Assembly: GCA_963082875.1 (NCBI GenBank)
Contig: OY720098.1
Coordinates: 2,232,001 to 2,296,000, forward strand
Source of the DNA: Corella eumyota
Lineage: Eukaryota; Chordata; Ascidiacea; Phlebobranchia; Corellidae
Reading direction: 5' to 3'
Length of the DNA stretch: 64,000 nt
Part shown: in pieces, positions 31,650-43,401 of the stretch
Layout: each line of letters begins with the position of its first letter
Numbering within the stretch: the first letter of the stretch is position 1
Notes under the pieces: model-generated
Databases searched by the model: none
What the model saw: only the letters and a program-made list of their open reading frames with translations
What the model was told of the DNA's origin: nothing
Made by a program: the position numbers and the translations under genes

Positions 31650-34600
31650 ACGTCGGCTTAACTTTATCAGGTCATCTTAATGGTTTATATTGTAAAGTTA
31701 TTTATGGCCATTTACACATTTCTATGTTGGTTGATACAGGAGCCGACGTAACAATTATAAGCAGAAAAATAATCAAGCACCATAATCAAAACCGTTTTTG
31801 TCCGACACCCATTACTTTGCGAGGGGTGGGAAATAATACAATCGCTGTTGATGGTACGTGTGAATTGAACTTTATTTTAGGAAAAACTATGTTTTTATGT
31901 TCAAAAAAAAAAATTATGTTCAAAAAGTTGATGCACAAATACAGTTAGCCCCATCACCTAGAAACGAACAATTAGAAGGCATATTTCAAGATGACGAGGC
32001 CACAAAAGACCTTATTACGAGAGCAAAAATAAACTTGAAACCCACACAATGTAAACGATGCGCGGACTTAATAAAAAGTTACGTAAGAAGTTCGTTAACA
32101 CCAACGGCAACCGACAAAACCCTTCATCGCATTGAAACTGGCGACGCAATGCCTATTAAACAACGACCTCGGAGGTTGCCAATAAGTCAACAACAAGAAA
32201 TGGACAAATTAATAGAAGAAATGCTTAAAGATAAAATAATATCTCCGTCTTATAGCCCATGGTGTTCGCCTGTAGTTTTGGTAAAAAAGAAAGATGGCTC
32301 AAAACGCTTTTGTGTCGACTACAGAAAACTAAATGCAATTACTAAAAAAGATGCCTACCCACTGCCAAGAATTGACACACTTTTAGATTGCATTAAGGGC
32401 TCTAAATGGTTTTCTACACTGGACCTTAAAAGTGGCTACTGGCAAGTTTTAGTAGATCCGAAAGATAAAGAAAAAACCGCCTTTTCATCTGGTAAAGGGT
32501 TGTTTCACTTTAATGTTATGCCTTTTGGTTTGTGTGGTAGCCCTAGTACATTTGAAAGGTTAATGGATCGGGTGTTGTCAGGGATTTCAAACAAAAAATG
32601 CTTTGTATATTTAGACGATGTCATGGTCCACGCAGAAACTTTTGACAAACTGTGCCTAAATATGAAAGAAGTGTTTCAACGATTAATTGATGCAAACTTG
32701 CTACTGAATGCCTTGAAATGTAAACTTTTTGCAAAATCAGTCGAATACTTAGGACATGTAATTACTGAAGATGGAATTAAGACATCACAAGAAAAAATAA
32801 AGGCAATTCAAGAATGGCCGACACCAAGTAAACTTAAGGAGCTACAAAGTTTTTTGGGACTCTGTTCATATTACCGAAAGTTTATACGTAATTTTGCTTA
32901 TATGGTACAGCCTTTGCACCGTTTATTGGGAAAAGATGTTCGCTTTAATTGGAGTGCCGACTGTGAAAAATCGTTTCAATCTCTAAAAAGGGCATTAACT
33001 GAAGCACCAGTTTTAAAATTTGCAAATGAAACAGGACAATTTATTATTGATGCAGACGCCAGCAATTATGCAATAGGAGCTGTTCTGTCACAACGACAAG
33101 AAGATGGCCTAGAACACGTAATTGAATATTTTACCAAATCATTGTCTAGCGCAGAAAAAAATTATTGTACCACACGGAAGGAACTTCTTGCTATTGTGGA
33201 TGCAGTGGAACACTTTCGTTATTATGTATACGGACGAAAAATTAAAATTCGAAGCGACCATGGCTCGTTAAGTTGGCTTTTGAACTTTCGTAAACCAGAG
33301 GGCCAAATGGCAAGATGGATTGAACGTTTAAATGAATACGACTTTGAGATTGTGTACAGAAAAGGATTAAAACACAACAACGCCGATGCGCTTTCAAGAT
33401 GGCCATGCAACCGAAATTGTAAATATTGTAAAAAAGTACCTGGTTTAAATAAAAATGAAAAAACTGTGGATGTAAAAATAATAAACGCAACAACGGATGT
33501 TTTCCTTTTGTCTCCGCAGCAACTAAAAGAAGCTCAATTATTAGACCCTGATACAAAAACAATTGCAAGCTGCCTTCATTCAGGAAAAAATCGACCTGAC
33601 TGGGATGAGATTGCACCACTCAGTCAAGCGGCAAAGTATTACTACTTACAATGGGATTCGTTAGTTATTCAAAACGATTTTTTGTGCCGCAAATGGGAAC
33701 AAGATGATGGTCTCATAATAAAACATCAAATTATTGTCCCAAAACCTTTTCAGCAACAAATCATCAAACGCATGCATGGACAAGTTGCCGCAGGACACTT
33801 TGGGTTGAAAAAAACATTGGAGAAAATTAGTTCACAGTACCATTGGTATAAATGCAGGACGGATGTAGCTATATTTTGCAAAGCCTGCGACAAATGTGCG
33901 GCAAGAAAAGGTCCCGCTACAAAACTAAGAGCACCACTGAAGCTATACAACGTAGGATATCCGTTTGAAAGAATAGCAGTTGACGTACTTGGTCCTTTAC
34001 CAACATCAAGTTCTGGGAATAAATACATAATAATTGCCATGGACTATTTTAGCAAATGGCCAGAAGCATACCCAGTACCAAACCAAGAAGCAAAAACAGT
34101 GGCAAAAACTTTAATAGAACAACTGTTCACAAGATTTGGTGTACCATGCGAACTGTATACAGACCAGGGTTCAAATTTTGAATCTCATTTGTTTAAAGAG
34201 ATTTTAAAAACATTTGATATAACAAAAACCCGTACTACACCATATTACCCACAAAGCGATGGTATGGTCGAAAGGTTTAACAGAACTATATTAGCACAAT
34301 TGTCGATGTTTATAAACGAAAATCAACAAGACTGGGATCTACAACTACCTTACCTTTTAATGGCTTATCGAACCGCAGTGCATGACAGCACTGAATTAAC
34401 CCCGGCCATGATTATGTTTGGCCGAGAAATGAACTTACCGACAGACTTTTTGTTTGGTCGCCCTGAGAAAACAACATATTCACCGATTGATTACGTAAAG
34501 ATGAACCAAAAAACATTGGATAATGTACATGAGTTTGCAAGAAAAAGGCTTAACTTTACAGGAAAACGAATGAAAAAATACTACGATCGGAATTCGGCTA

Positions 34601-35001
34601 AAGACATTTTTGGGGTGGGTCAGGCTGTGTGGCTTTTTTGCCCTCAAAGAAAAAAAGGAAAGAGTCCAAAACTGTCCCTGCCATGGAAAGGACCGTTTGT
34701 CATTACAAAACGTATAAATGACTTAGTGTATCGTATACAAAAATCTCGTAAAAACAAGCCAAAAGTGGTAAATCGCAACAGGTTGTGGCGTTACAGTGGC
34801 CAAAACTTGCCCAATTGGTTTAATTCTGATATTTCTAATGAAAATTATCATAATAATAACAATAATAGTAATAATGTGTTTGATCAAAGTGATAATAATA
34901 TTATTAATTTATACGAATCTGATATATCTGACCCAGAAACAAATATGCCTTCACATTCTCGTGGTGGACGTTTTATTCGCCGCCCATTAAGATATTGTTA
35001 A
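31650..35001 (+). mobile_element. protease-pol region of the Ty3/gypsy element
   Basis: Protease motif LVDTGADVTI; reverse transcriptase with FSTLDLKSGYWQ, MPFGLCGSPSTF and the YLDD box at 32608-32619; RNase H starting at FIIDADAS; integrase with an HHCC zinc finger (HGQVAAGHFG then CKACDKCAA) and a DDE core (DVLGPLP, YTDQGSNFES, E in MVERFNR). A GPF-type C-terminal module (WKGPFVITKR) follows, then an Asn-rich tail. The part from reverse transcriptase to the end looks whole. Confidence 0.9.
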
Positions 35002-35106
35002 CAATTTCATTTATCGTGTAAATTTTTAGTTGTAAATACTGTTTTTGTGATTTTCTGTGTATGCTAGAATCGTATTCGGAGAATACTGTTATCGGGGGAG
35101 GGGCAT

Positions 35107-35359
35107 TGTAACGTACTGTGTTTTATTATCCTCGCCGTTATCTTTCTGGTCTGACGCCTTCACCCTTACGTCACTTCCCCTTTTAGCTTACCGCCACTCC
35201 TTATGTTAGTTAAAGGTTGCTTTAGATTTATTATGTTATTGTTTATGTAAATATTAATGTGATTCTATTTGAATAAGGTTTACCGTGACTAAATTAATAA
35301 ACTGTTGAATATTGTGAAATTGTGAATTAATATTAAGAACTTTGTACTCGGTTATTACA
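35107..35359 (+). repeat. 3' LTR
   Basis: 253 bp, preceded by the polypurine run and followed by CTAT. Confidence 0.95.
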
Positions 35360-35384
35360 CTATTTTACCGATATTTTGGACAAA

Positions 35385-35640
35385 AAACCTTGTGACATCA
35401 TATTAAAAATATACGTTAGTATTTTGCCAGTATTTAAACGTCCTATATTTACTTGCTTCGTTTTGCAGCTAACAATGAAAGTTATAACATTTTTTAAATG
35501 GGATTTAGAATTAACGATGCAGAAAACTAATGGTGGGCAAACGTAATTAAAAAAAAATAAATTTATTATCACCTTTTTAAAACAAGTTGAGGCATCAATA
35601 TAAAAATAAGAGAAACTCTAGTAGGCTATGTATTCATTTT
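35385..35640. repeat. repeat shared with 18118-18360 and 18361-18425
   Basis: ACCTTGTGACATCATATTA and onward; left part of segment C. No gene. Confidence 0.6.
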
Positions 35641-35718
35641 TGTACAATTTAATGCCCGTTCACACGGCGTACGAAACGTAACGTAATGCAAAATTGCGCA
35701 ACCATTTAAAATGAACAG

Positions 35719-35807
35719 AACGCTACGACATGAAAGTGGTGATCAAAGTTTTAATCTCATATTGTTAAGCCAAAGGTTTTAATCACTACCCCACGCGACG
35801 CCACTAC
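35719..35807 (-). repeat. truncated old SINE copy of segment C
   Basis: Only the head half is left (CGCTACGACATGAAAG ... CACTACCCCACGC). Equivalent to 18830-18920 and 5370-5455. Confidence 0.65.
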
Positions 35808-35810
35808 ATA

Positions 35811-35970
35811 TTAGTTTAAAGCAAACACGGATTAATAACGATAATATTGTTTTTTTGCAGTGGAAACTTTCAATTTGGTGGAAACAAAATTTACACGTTA
35901 CTATAAGAATTATCATTTTAAGCATTTAACTCGCATATTTACCTTAAATATTGTTTAATTTTCTGTAGTT
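35811..35970 (+). pseudogene. relic of the Ly6-type last exon (segment C)
   Basis: GTGGAAACTTTCAATTTGGTGG and ATAAGAATTATCATTTTAAGC align with 5530-5620. The acceptor survives as TTTTTGCAG, but the GATGGCTGCAATG start is deleted. A passenger of the duplication. Confidence 0.65.
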
Positions 35971-36804
35971 AATTTGTTTCCATTTTCTTTATATTATATT
36001 TTGTTTTAAATTTTTTTATTAAATTTTTAATTCAAGAACAAATTGTTGAGTCGTAGTTTTAATATATTGTAAACAATAATGAAAAATTTTCTTAATTTTT
36101 TATGTCGATGGTATTTTAAATAGCAAAATTTTAAAATATATAAATAACGAGGCAGTTCAGTTTTTAAACGTAGATTAACTTAACGTGCTTTTATTTGCTC
36201 AAAACACAAATAAGATAAGCAACAATATTAACAAAGTTATATTTTAGTAGTGCCAATTGCAAATTAGTTTTACGGGTATTGGGTATAATCGGTACAGTGC
36301 CTTACACATTGCCATAAGTAAGAAACGCACCTTAGCTTTGAAGTGAAACGAGAGTCTGTACTCTTTTGTTTTTAGTTACACCATCTTTTGTATTATATAT
36401 AAACAATAGAGCGTTACAAGTACAATTTCTTTTCTTAGATCTTGTTTTTTGAAATTGAATTAAGCTTTAAACTATAGAAATTTGTGAGGTTTATAATTGT
36501 TAAACTACAATATCAATTAAAATAAGTGATACATATTTTATTTTTGATAAAATAAAATCATTTAATAATATATGTGATATCTACAAACAAGTTAAACTAA
36601 AATATATATTGAATTATTGTTAATAATGTTTTTCTTTTAGTAAGTTTAAACAGTAGGTTTAAATAAAACCATTTGAATAATTGTTCTAGCAAGAAAAAGT
36701 AGACATTTCCACTAACATTAAAGTAAAGTAAAAAGATAACGTTGGTAAGAATATTTAAAGTTTATAACATACCCTTAATTTTTTTTCTAATTTATAATAT
36801 GCAA
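35971..36804. other. upstream region of kinase C
   Basis: No gene. Closely follows 19110-19990, with the shared block GGTATTGGGTATAATCGGTAC. Confidence 0.45.
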
Positions 36805-38145
36805 AGGTGGGCACCAAACTGTTAAAGCGTTGATCGTTAATTAACGTAGTTAAATTTTTCATTAAAATTTAACTTTTTTTCGATATCGAACCAGTTAACT
36901 TTCGTTAATTCGTGCTTTCGTTACGTTACAAGTAAATTCGAGGTAAGGGATATATATATGTTTAATATGGCTGTTTATCAAGTTTAAACATTGCAATTTT
37001 TAACAAACGTTTGTAGCTTCTATTTGGCCGCTGTTTTTAAGAACTTTTTTTAAATAAATTTTAAATAAATTTTACCGTTCACGGTTATCCGTTACATTCG
37101 ATTTAATTTAAATTATAAACCTTAACAAAGTTTGTTAAATCCCCTCTCTTCTAGTGCTAAGTGGCCATGCACTGAGGGTATTTAGCATAAGACTATTTGT
37201 ACTGATTGAACTATTCTTGCTTTATTAAAGTTGACCCCGCTTTTAGTCGCACACATAAATGAACAATTTTATTCCGTTCACACACAAACACATTCGTTCA
37301 TTGACAGTTTCTACAAAAAATAAAACAGCTATAGTCAATAATGCTATAGAAAAATAAGCGATCACAATATAACTAATTGTTACCAATTAATACAAAGAAT
37401 ATCGAAGCCAAAACACATCTTACCGACACGTTTTGCAAGCCACTTATACAATGGATACAAAGGTCAACTTGTTTAATCGTTGTTAATTCAAGCAACCTGT
37501 AATTAGCAATTGATAAGGTCAGGTAATGAAAAAAGCTGTAATAGCAAAGCCCTATTAGGCATATTAACAATATAGGCATAAATACCTAAGAAATGGCAGA
37601 TATTGGCTCATGAAAATATACGACACAGACGATAAAACTACCCAATAAGTTCCTGATAAAGGTAAAAGAGACACTTAGTATAAAGTACAAAACATGATTA
37701 TCTCTAGAATTAGTCAAAACATGAACACAAAATAACTTAATAATAATGCAAAATGTAATTACCCGAAAATTCACAAGCCCGGATTATGGATCAAAAAACG
37801 TACGTATCAGTTCACTACTCCAAATAGTTTCACAGTAGGGAAGGTAGTAATTACATATAACACTTTAAATAACTTTTAAATAGCCTATCAGTCTAGATTC
37901 CTAACGATAAAAATAATAGCCATAAAATTACGATAAGTATTAAAAAACCTTTCAATCAAGTGAAACGTACGGCTGATTATAACACCTCAGGGTTGCCAAA
38001 TGAAACAAATATAAAACGCACATTTAAAGGGCATGCGACATGTTTTTTGTATTTTTAGTTAAAGTAATATATTGTGTAACGAATTACCATTTTACGAATT
38101 TACTTTTTCGGTTACCTGAATTTACTTTCTCGGTTAAATCCACCT
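36805..38145. mobile_element. non-autonomous TIR element (copy upstream of kinase C), interrupted
   Basis: AGGTGGGCACC at left; the right end is degraded (AAATCCACCT) near 38145. Its middle is split by a 929-bp insertion. Confidence 0.55.
37132..38060. mobile_element. 929-bp insertion of unknown type
   Basis: Present only in segment C: the flanks TTAACAAAGTT and AATATATTGTGTAACG are contiguous in A and B. AAAGT is found on both sides (37127-37131, 38061-38065), a possible 5-bp target duplication. There are no clear terminal inverted repeats and no convincing ORF. It includes a CCCCTCTCTTCTAGTGCTAAG left end. Confidence 0.55.
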
Positions 38146-38196
38146 ATAATAATATGTATACACCAACCACTTTACGAAATATAAACTGTTAAAATG

Positions 38197-38207
38197 TTTT
38201 TTCTTAG
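38197..38207 (+). promoter_or_regulatory. conserved splice acceptor upstream of start codon, kinase C
   Basis: TTTTTTCTTAG, then a 34-nt leader and ATG at 38242. Same arrangement as in A and B. Confidence 0.4.
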
Positions 38208-41200
38208 GGAACACATATATCACAAGACCAGGAGACCAAAAATGTCCGACGAAGGTAAATACATTTTTTTAATATAAAACATTTACGAATTAATGTTTTT
38301 CTATGTTTTGAACAAATATTATTATAACAAAATTTAAAAATTAAAAATAAATATTTACATTTAATTTCTTAATATCTTTATTTTTTAGGACCATCTTGGG
38401 TAAGAACCAAAATTCTAATTTTTAAATATCTTAAAACAACAACAAAGTTTATATAACTGTTTTTAAACAAAATTATATATAAAGTTCTTTTGCATTAAGA
38501 TTATTTATTTTATGTAAATACAGAATGCTTTGTTTAATTGAAATAATAAATACAACTGTCTTATTTAATACTTAAAATGTTAATAAATTTTTTATGTTTA
38601 TGGAATAACAGCTTGTAAATATTTTAACATTTTTAAAATTATCATTTGTGTTATATAAATATTAAATTTTTTTAATTTAAAGTTTAATATAACTGTTTAA
38701 ATACCACTGTCATGTTGCTAGAATTTTTTTTTTTTTAATCCTAGCAGAACTCCGCTATTTTCCGCAAAACGTTGTGTTTACATAAAAAAGTTAACTCGGT
38801 AATACAAAAATGTTAAGCTAGTAAAGAAACCATTACCTTCTATTATTTAACCTACAATGAAAATTTATTCTATAGATTGTGTTACAAAAGGTGTTTTTTT
38901 AAGTAATAAGCTGTTATAAAGAATTTATTAGCTAAATTTTGAGTTTCACACTCGTTATTTGCAAAAGTTGTAGAGCGACGAAAAAACATTAAAGAAATCA
39001 AGATTTGCTCGGCCGTAATTTTAAATACTTTCCGACGATAGGAGTTGAAAAAAAATTTAACATTGCATAACTCTTATAACAAAGATAAAGTGTTGTCATT
39101 TTTAAGGGCCACAAATGTTAATTACGTCAGTAGTTAAGCTAAAACTTATCGAAAAAAGTTTGATAAATCGGCCGAACGTCGACATTTGGAGCTATTTTCA
39201 AAAACTTTCCGACGATAGGAATCGAAAAAAAATTTTAACGCGGCTTGATTGTTTAACAATAATTAAAATAGCAAAGTTTTGAGCGCCACATTTTACGTTT
39301 ACAGCAGTTAATGACCCGAGAAATAACAAAAGAGAAACAAATGCCCGCTTCTACCCGAAAAAACGAATCCCACTCTCCAGCAGAAAGTATATTCCGACAA
39401 TAGAATACAGCCCAAAATTTAACAATCAATAAGTAATGCCAAATAAACATTGTACGCCAAGTTTTGAGTTTCACACTCGTTATTTGCAAAAGTTGTAGAG
39501 CGACGAAAAAACATTAAAGAAACCAAGATTTGCTCGGCCGTAATTTTAAATACTTTCCGACGATAGGAGTTGAAAAAAAATTTAACATTGCATAACTCTT
39601 ATAACAAAGATAAAGTGTTGTCATTTTTAAGGGCCACAATTGTTAATTACGTCAGTAGTTAAGCTAAAACTTATCGAAAAAAGTTTGATAAATCGGCCGA
39701 ACGTCGACATTTGGAGCTATTTTTAAATACTTTCCGACGATAGGAATCGAAAAAAAATTTTAACGCGGCTTGATTGTTTAACAATAATTAAAATAGCAAA
39801 GTTTTGAGCGCCACATTTTACGTTTACAGCAGTTATTGACCCGAGAAATAACAAAAGAGAAACAAAGGCCCGCTCCTACCCGAAAAAACGAATCCCACTC
39901 TCCAACAGAAAGTATATTCCGACAATAGAATACAGCTCAAAATTTAACAATCAATAAGTAATGCCAAATAAACATTGTACGCCAAGTTTTGAGTTTCACT
40001 CTCGTTATTTGCAAAAATGACTTTAAATCTAAATTAAAAAACTGAATAATAATTTATAAATATTAACAATATAAACATAAACAAAAAAACTTTCATTTTT
40101 GTTTTATTAGGCACTAGAGAGAGCTAAATCTAAATATAAAGCCGACATGTACAACGTGAGCATCAGTAACTTACAAAATTAAAAACAAATTAATTAAATT
40201 TTTTGTTAAGGACTATATTTAATGTATTCCAATTGTAATATAATCTACTATTTCATTATTTACTAACCCTAAAATTCTTATATGTTCATAAACTACGAAA
40301 AATTAATTAATTGCATAACAATTTACACTGGATAAACAGATATATATTTTGTACTAAATTATTTTCAAAAGTTTTGTGAAAATCGAGCTTTAACTGAGGA
40401 AGAGTTTGAAAACCAACATCAAAAAGCATTCCAAGGTAAAAAGGAATCTCTTTCTAATTTCGGAAAAAAACAGTTTTTAGACTTTACAGGAAATTTAAAG
40501 AAAGAATTTAAAACCAATAATGATAAAAACAAAAAGGTTGGAAAATTTTAGTTATTTTTATAAATAATTTATTAATATATATGTTTTATATCTAAATTTA
40601 ATTTAACTATTTGTCTGTTTTTTTTTAAAGAAAATACTGACAGCACAAAGTAGATACAAGGAAGAAATGGAAATGGTAGGCTTTATGACATCTGATAAAA
40701 TTGGTTATTATGCTAAAAAAATGTGGTAATAAAAATTAGTAGCAAATACAACAGAAGAAAATATTTTAAGTGCCACTATACATTCAAAATGGCTGAGTTC
40801 TTAAATATTTTATTTTCAAAATTTGTTAATAACGAGTGTGAAAATAAAAAAATTAGTTAAAATAGATTTGAATATAATTGCTAATCATATTTTTAACAAC
40901 TATCTCAAAAAACAACAAATAATTGATCAAATATTACAAATGCAAAATATAGTAAAAACATAATAATAACATTTTTACATTGGCAGCTATGCAATTCCCA
41001 TGCTTTAAATGAAGAAGACTTCGAAAACCAACATGACAAATCATTGAATATTGTTAAAGAAATGCTTCACCCTAACCTTTTTGACAACTTAAACTTTCAA
41101 GATTTTGTGCAAATAACCAAAAATCAATTTATTAAAGATAACACAAGAAATTGGCAGGTATGTAAAAAACAATGATGCAGTTTTTACCTAAGCTATGCTG

Positions 41201-43401
41201 TCTTAAGTTTTTGGTTGATTTCTACACAATTTATCATTGATTAAAGAGCATAACAAGGAAATAAAATTTAATTTATGAATTGGGCTGTTTTCTTCCATTA
41301 AAAAAAGCAAAAATTTTTAAAAATATAAATAAAAGTCAGTTAAATTTAACAATAACTATTTAAAGTCCCCTGTGCATTTTAAAACTATATTTAGATGAAC
41401 AAAATTCTTAAAAAAGACTTAAAAGAAGTTGCAAACAAGAGCAATGAACTGGAATTAAATTTAGGAATCAGTCAAAGAAACTTAACAAAAAAAACACAGG
41501 TAAGTACATTTTCGGGAAAGTATGTATTACATTTAGGCTTTTACAATTTAATGTTTTAATTTATTTCAAATAAAATTTTTAGACAATTAAAAACTTGACA
41601 AAACAAGTTGAAGAATTATCAGAAAAAAATAAAACAATTTCTCGAAAGTTACAACAAAAAAAAAACCAACTAAAAAAAACAGAGAATGTATAAAACTAAT
41701 TTAATAATTTTTAGTGTAGAAGCTAATTAGAAACTAAATAATAAGATTAAGTTTAATATTTTTATATAACAAATATAGTTTAATATAACAAAAACAAGAA
41801 TTTTATAGGCTACATCTCCTAATTTTATTAACAGAGCAATAAAAATCTTGAAACCGAATTACAAACATGGAAAGAAAATTATTCTCAAACAGAATCAAAA
41901 CTAAAACTAACTCAAGATCAGTTAACAAACCAAGTCCAGGTAAACTGTAATAAACTTATGTAAATTTTCCCATTTATTTTATTAAAAAAAAACCTTAAAT
42001 AAAACCTTTCGCAATATTTTTCCAGGAAACCATAAAACTTGAAGATGAAATTCAAACATTACAGAGCAATATTCAAGGCATTACCCAAAAAAATCGAAAA
42101 GTAAATAAATGCATGTAACTTAAATCTTTTTATTTAATAAAGACAATTGTGATATTTTACTTTCATAATTGCTGTTATTTCAATTATTCTAGAATATAAA
42201 TATATTTGGTTAAAGCCTGAAAGCAAGTATAAATGATATGTTTACAGTACTACAACTCAAATGAGATTAAAATCAACCTTGAAGAAAAAGGTTTTCTTGG
42301 CAGAGGAGGTTTTGGTTGTGTGCGCCTTGGCTTTCTTAAACATTGTGGGGCTGTTGCTATTAAAGCCATCTCATTAACGGGCTCTAATGACGAAATTAAA
42401 CAAAAAAAAGCAAAGTATCTTGTTCGATATTTGATTCAATCACAAATTCAAATTTTCTCAAAATTTGTTAATTTAATAGGCACAACATGAACATAACCTA
42501 TATGTTTATTAAATTAATAACACAAAACAATTTTTTTATTAGAATTATGCACGAAATTGATATGTGTCTACAAGCCAGTCACTCTAAAATAGTCAGTTAT
42601 TTTGGCTATACAGAATGGGGGCCATACCCACAAACAACTGGAATTATTATGGAGTACATGCAGTGTGGTAACCTTAAAACTTTGATTATAACAAAAGCAA
42701 ATATCATTAATATACCAATAGCTGTTAGGCTACAATTTGCTTTTGACATTGCATGTGGACTTTCTTTTCTCCACAATTTGAGTTCAGATCAAAGAATGAC
42801 ACATGGAGACTTGAAGATTGAAAATGTTCTTCTTACAAGTGATCTACGATGCAAAATCTCAGATTTCGGCGGAGCTGACTTTGCAACTGTTACTGATCCT
42901 GGTCAATCTAGTGTTGTCTCAGCAAAAAGGGGTGGAGTACATACTTGGCTCTATACAGCTCCAGAGAGATTAGAAGACATAGGGTTAAAAGTTACGACAG
43001 CAATGGATGTGTACAGCTTTGCCATGATGCTCTTCATGATTCTTGCCCGCCGGCCTTCGTGGATAAAAGGTGAAAACATTGAAAGGGAAGAACATGTTAG
43101 TTTGGTGGAAAGGAGAGAACGCCCAAATTTGCAAGAGATCACAAATTTGGAAAACTCAGTTTCCCCCCAAGATGGCAAACTTGTCACATTCCTCCAAAAT
43201 CAAATGCAAAAGTGTTGGAATCAAGATCCGAAATCTCGTCCCAAAATGATTGACATAAGAGATCAAATTGACACAGAGCTTGCACAGCAAAGTGATGTGG
43301 AAATAAAACAACATGTTTTAAACATAATCAAGGAAATGAAAATTTCGACACCGTTTAAATCTACCACTTCCTTTGAGCCGATTGAAAACTACAGACTTTA
43401 A
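38208..43401 (+). CDS. kinase family copy C: intact coiled-coil protein kinase, two-module form
   Basis: Exons: 38242-38254, 38389-38399, one putative 3-nt exon 38612-38614 (CTT, weak donor GTAAAT), 40111-40155, 40372-40536, 40631-40675, 40987-41157, 41395-41499, 41583-41687, 41835-41939, 42026-42100, 42248-42414 and 42543-43401. In frame: 622 residues. Order: MSDEGPSW, ALERAK exon, module 1 (FCENRALTEEEFENQH), spacer, module 2 (LCNSHALNEEDFENQH), four coil exons (about 110 residues), kinase domain from about residue 282. P-loop GRGGFGCV near 299-306, Lys320, catalytic Asp426 in HGDLKIEN, Asp444 of DFG, then APERL. It lacks the two middle modules of A and B, and most of the microexon array is replaced by a 525-bp repeat. 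Coil exons are closest to gene A. Probably an active cytosolic TKL-like kinase; role unknown. Confidence 0.8.
38941..40015. repeat. 525-bp tandem repeat, two copies plus a third start
   Basis: GAGTTTCACACTCGTTATTT begins at 38941, 39466 and (as GAGTTTCACTCTCG) 39991, so the period is exactly 525 bp. Copies differ at only a few positions. Inside each are two diverged half-units around TTTCCGACGATAGGA. It lies in the intron where A and B keep their microexon array. Satellite-like, with no convincing gene. Confidence 0.9.

Larger units (their letters stand above)
30144..35359 (+). mobile_element. Ty3/gypsy (Metaviridae) LTR retrotransposon, young, partly broken
   Basis: 253-bp LTRs at both ends, beginning TGTAACG and ending TTACA, differing at about one position. 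A 4-bp target duplication CTAT flanks them (30140-30143 and 35360-35363). A primer-binding site starting TGGAGGTCC follows the 5' LTR, and a purine run (GGGGGAGGGG, 35094-35103) precedes the 3' LTR. Parts in order: gag, protease, reverse transcriptase, RNase H, integrase, GPY/F-type end, which is the Ty3/gypsy order. No envelope is seen. Near-identical LTRs mean a recent insertion. The pol part looks whole; the gag-protease part appears broken, about three or four breaks, one of which may be the family's normal frameshift. It landed in remains of a fold-back-family element. Confidence 0.95.

Noticed and set aside
33222-34040. Antisense ORFs of 62-125 codons inside the LTR element
   Set aside because: Shadows of the pol reading frame; no recognisable motif.
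37373-37774. Two minus-strand ORFs of 62-68 codons in the 929-bp insertion
   Set aside because: Short, low-complexity and unrelated to each other or any domain I know.
39253-39489. 78-codon minus-strand ORF in the 525-bp repeat
   Set aside because: It spans the repeat junction and is not kept open in the next unit.
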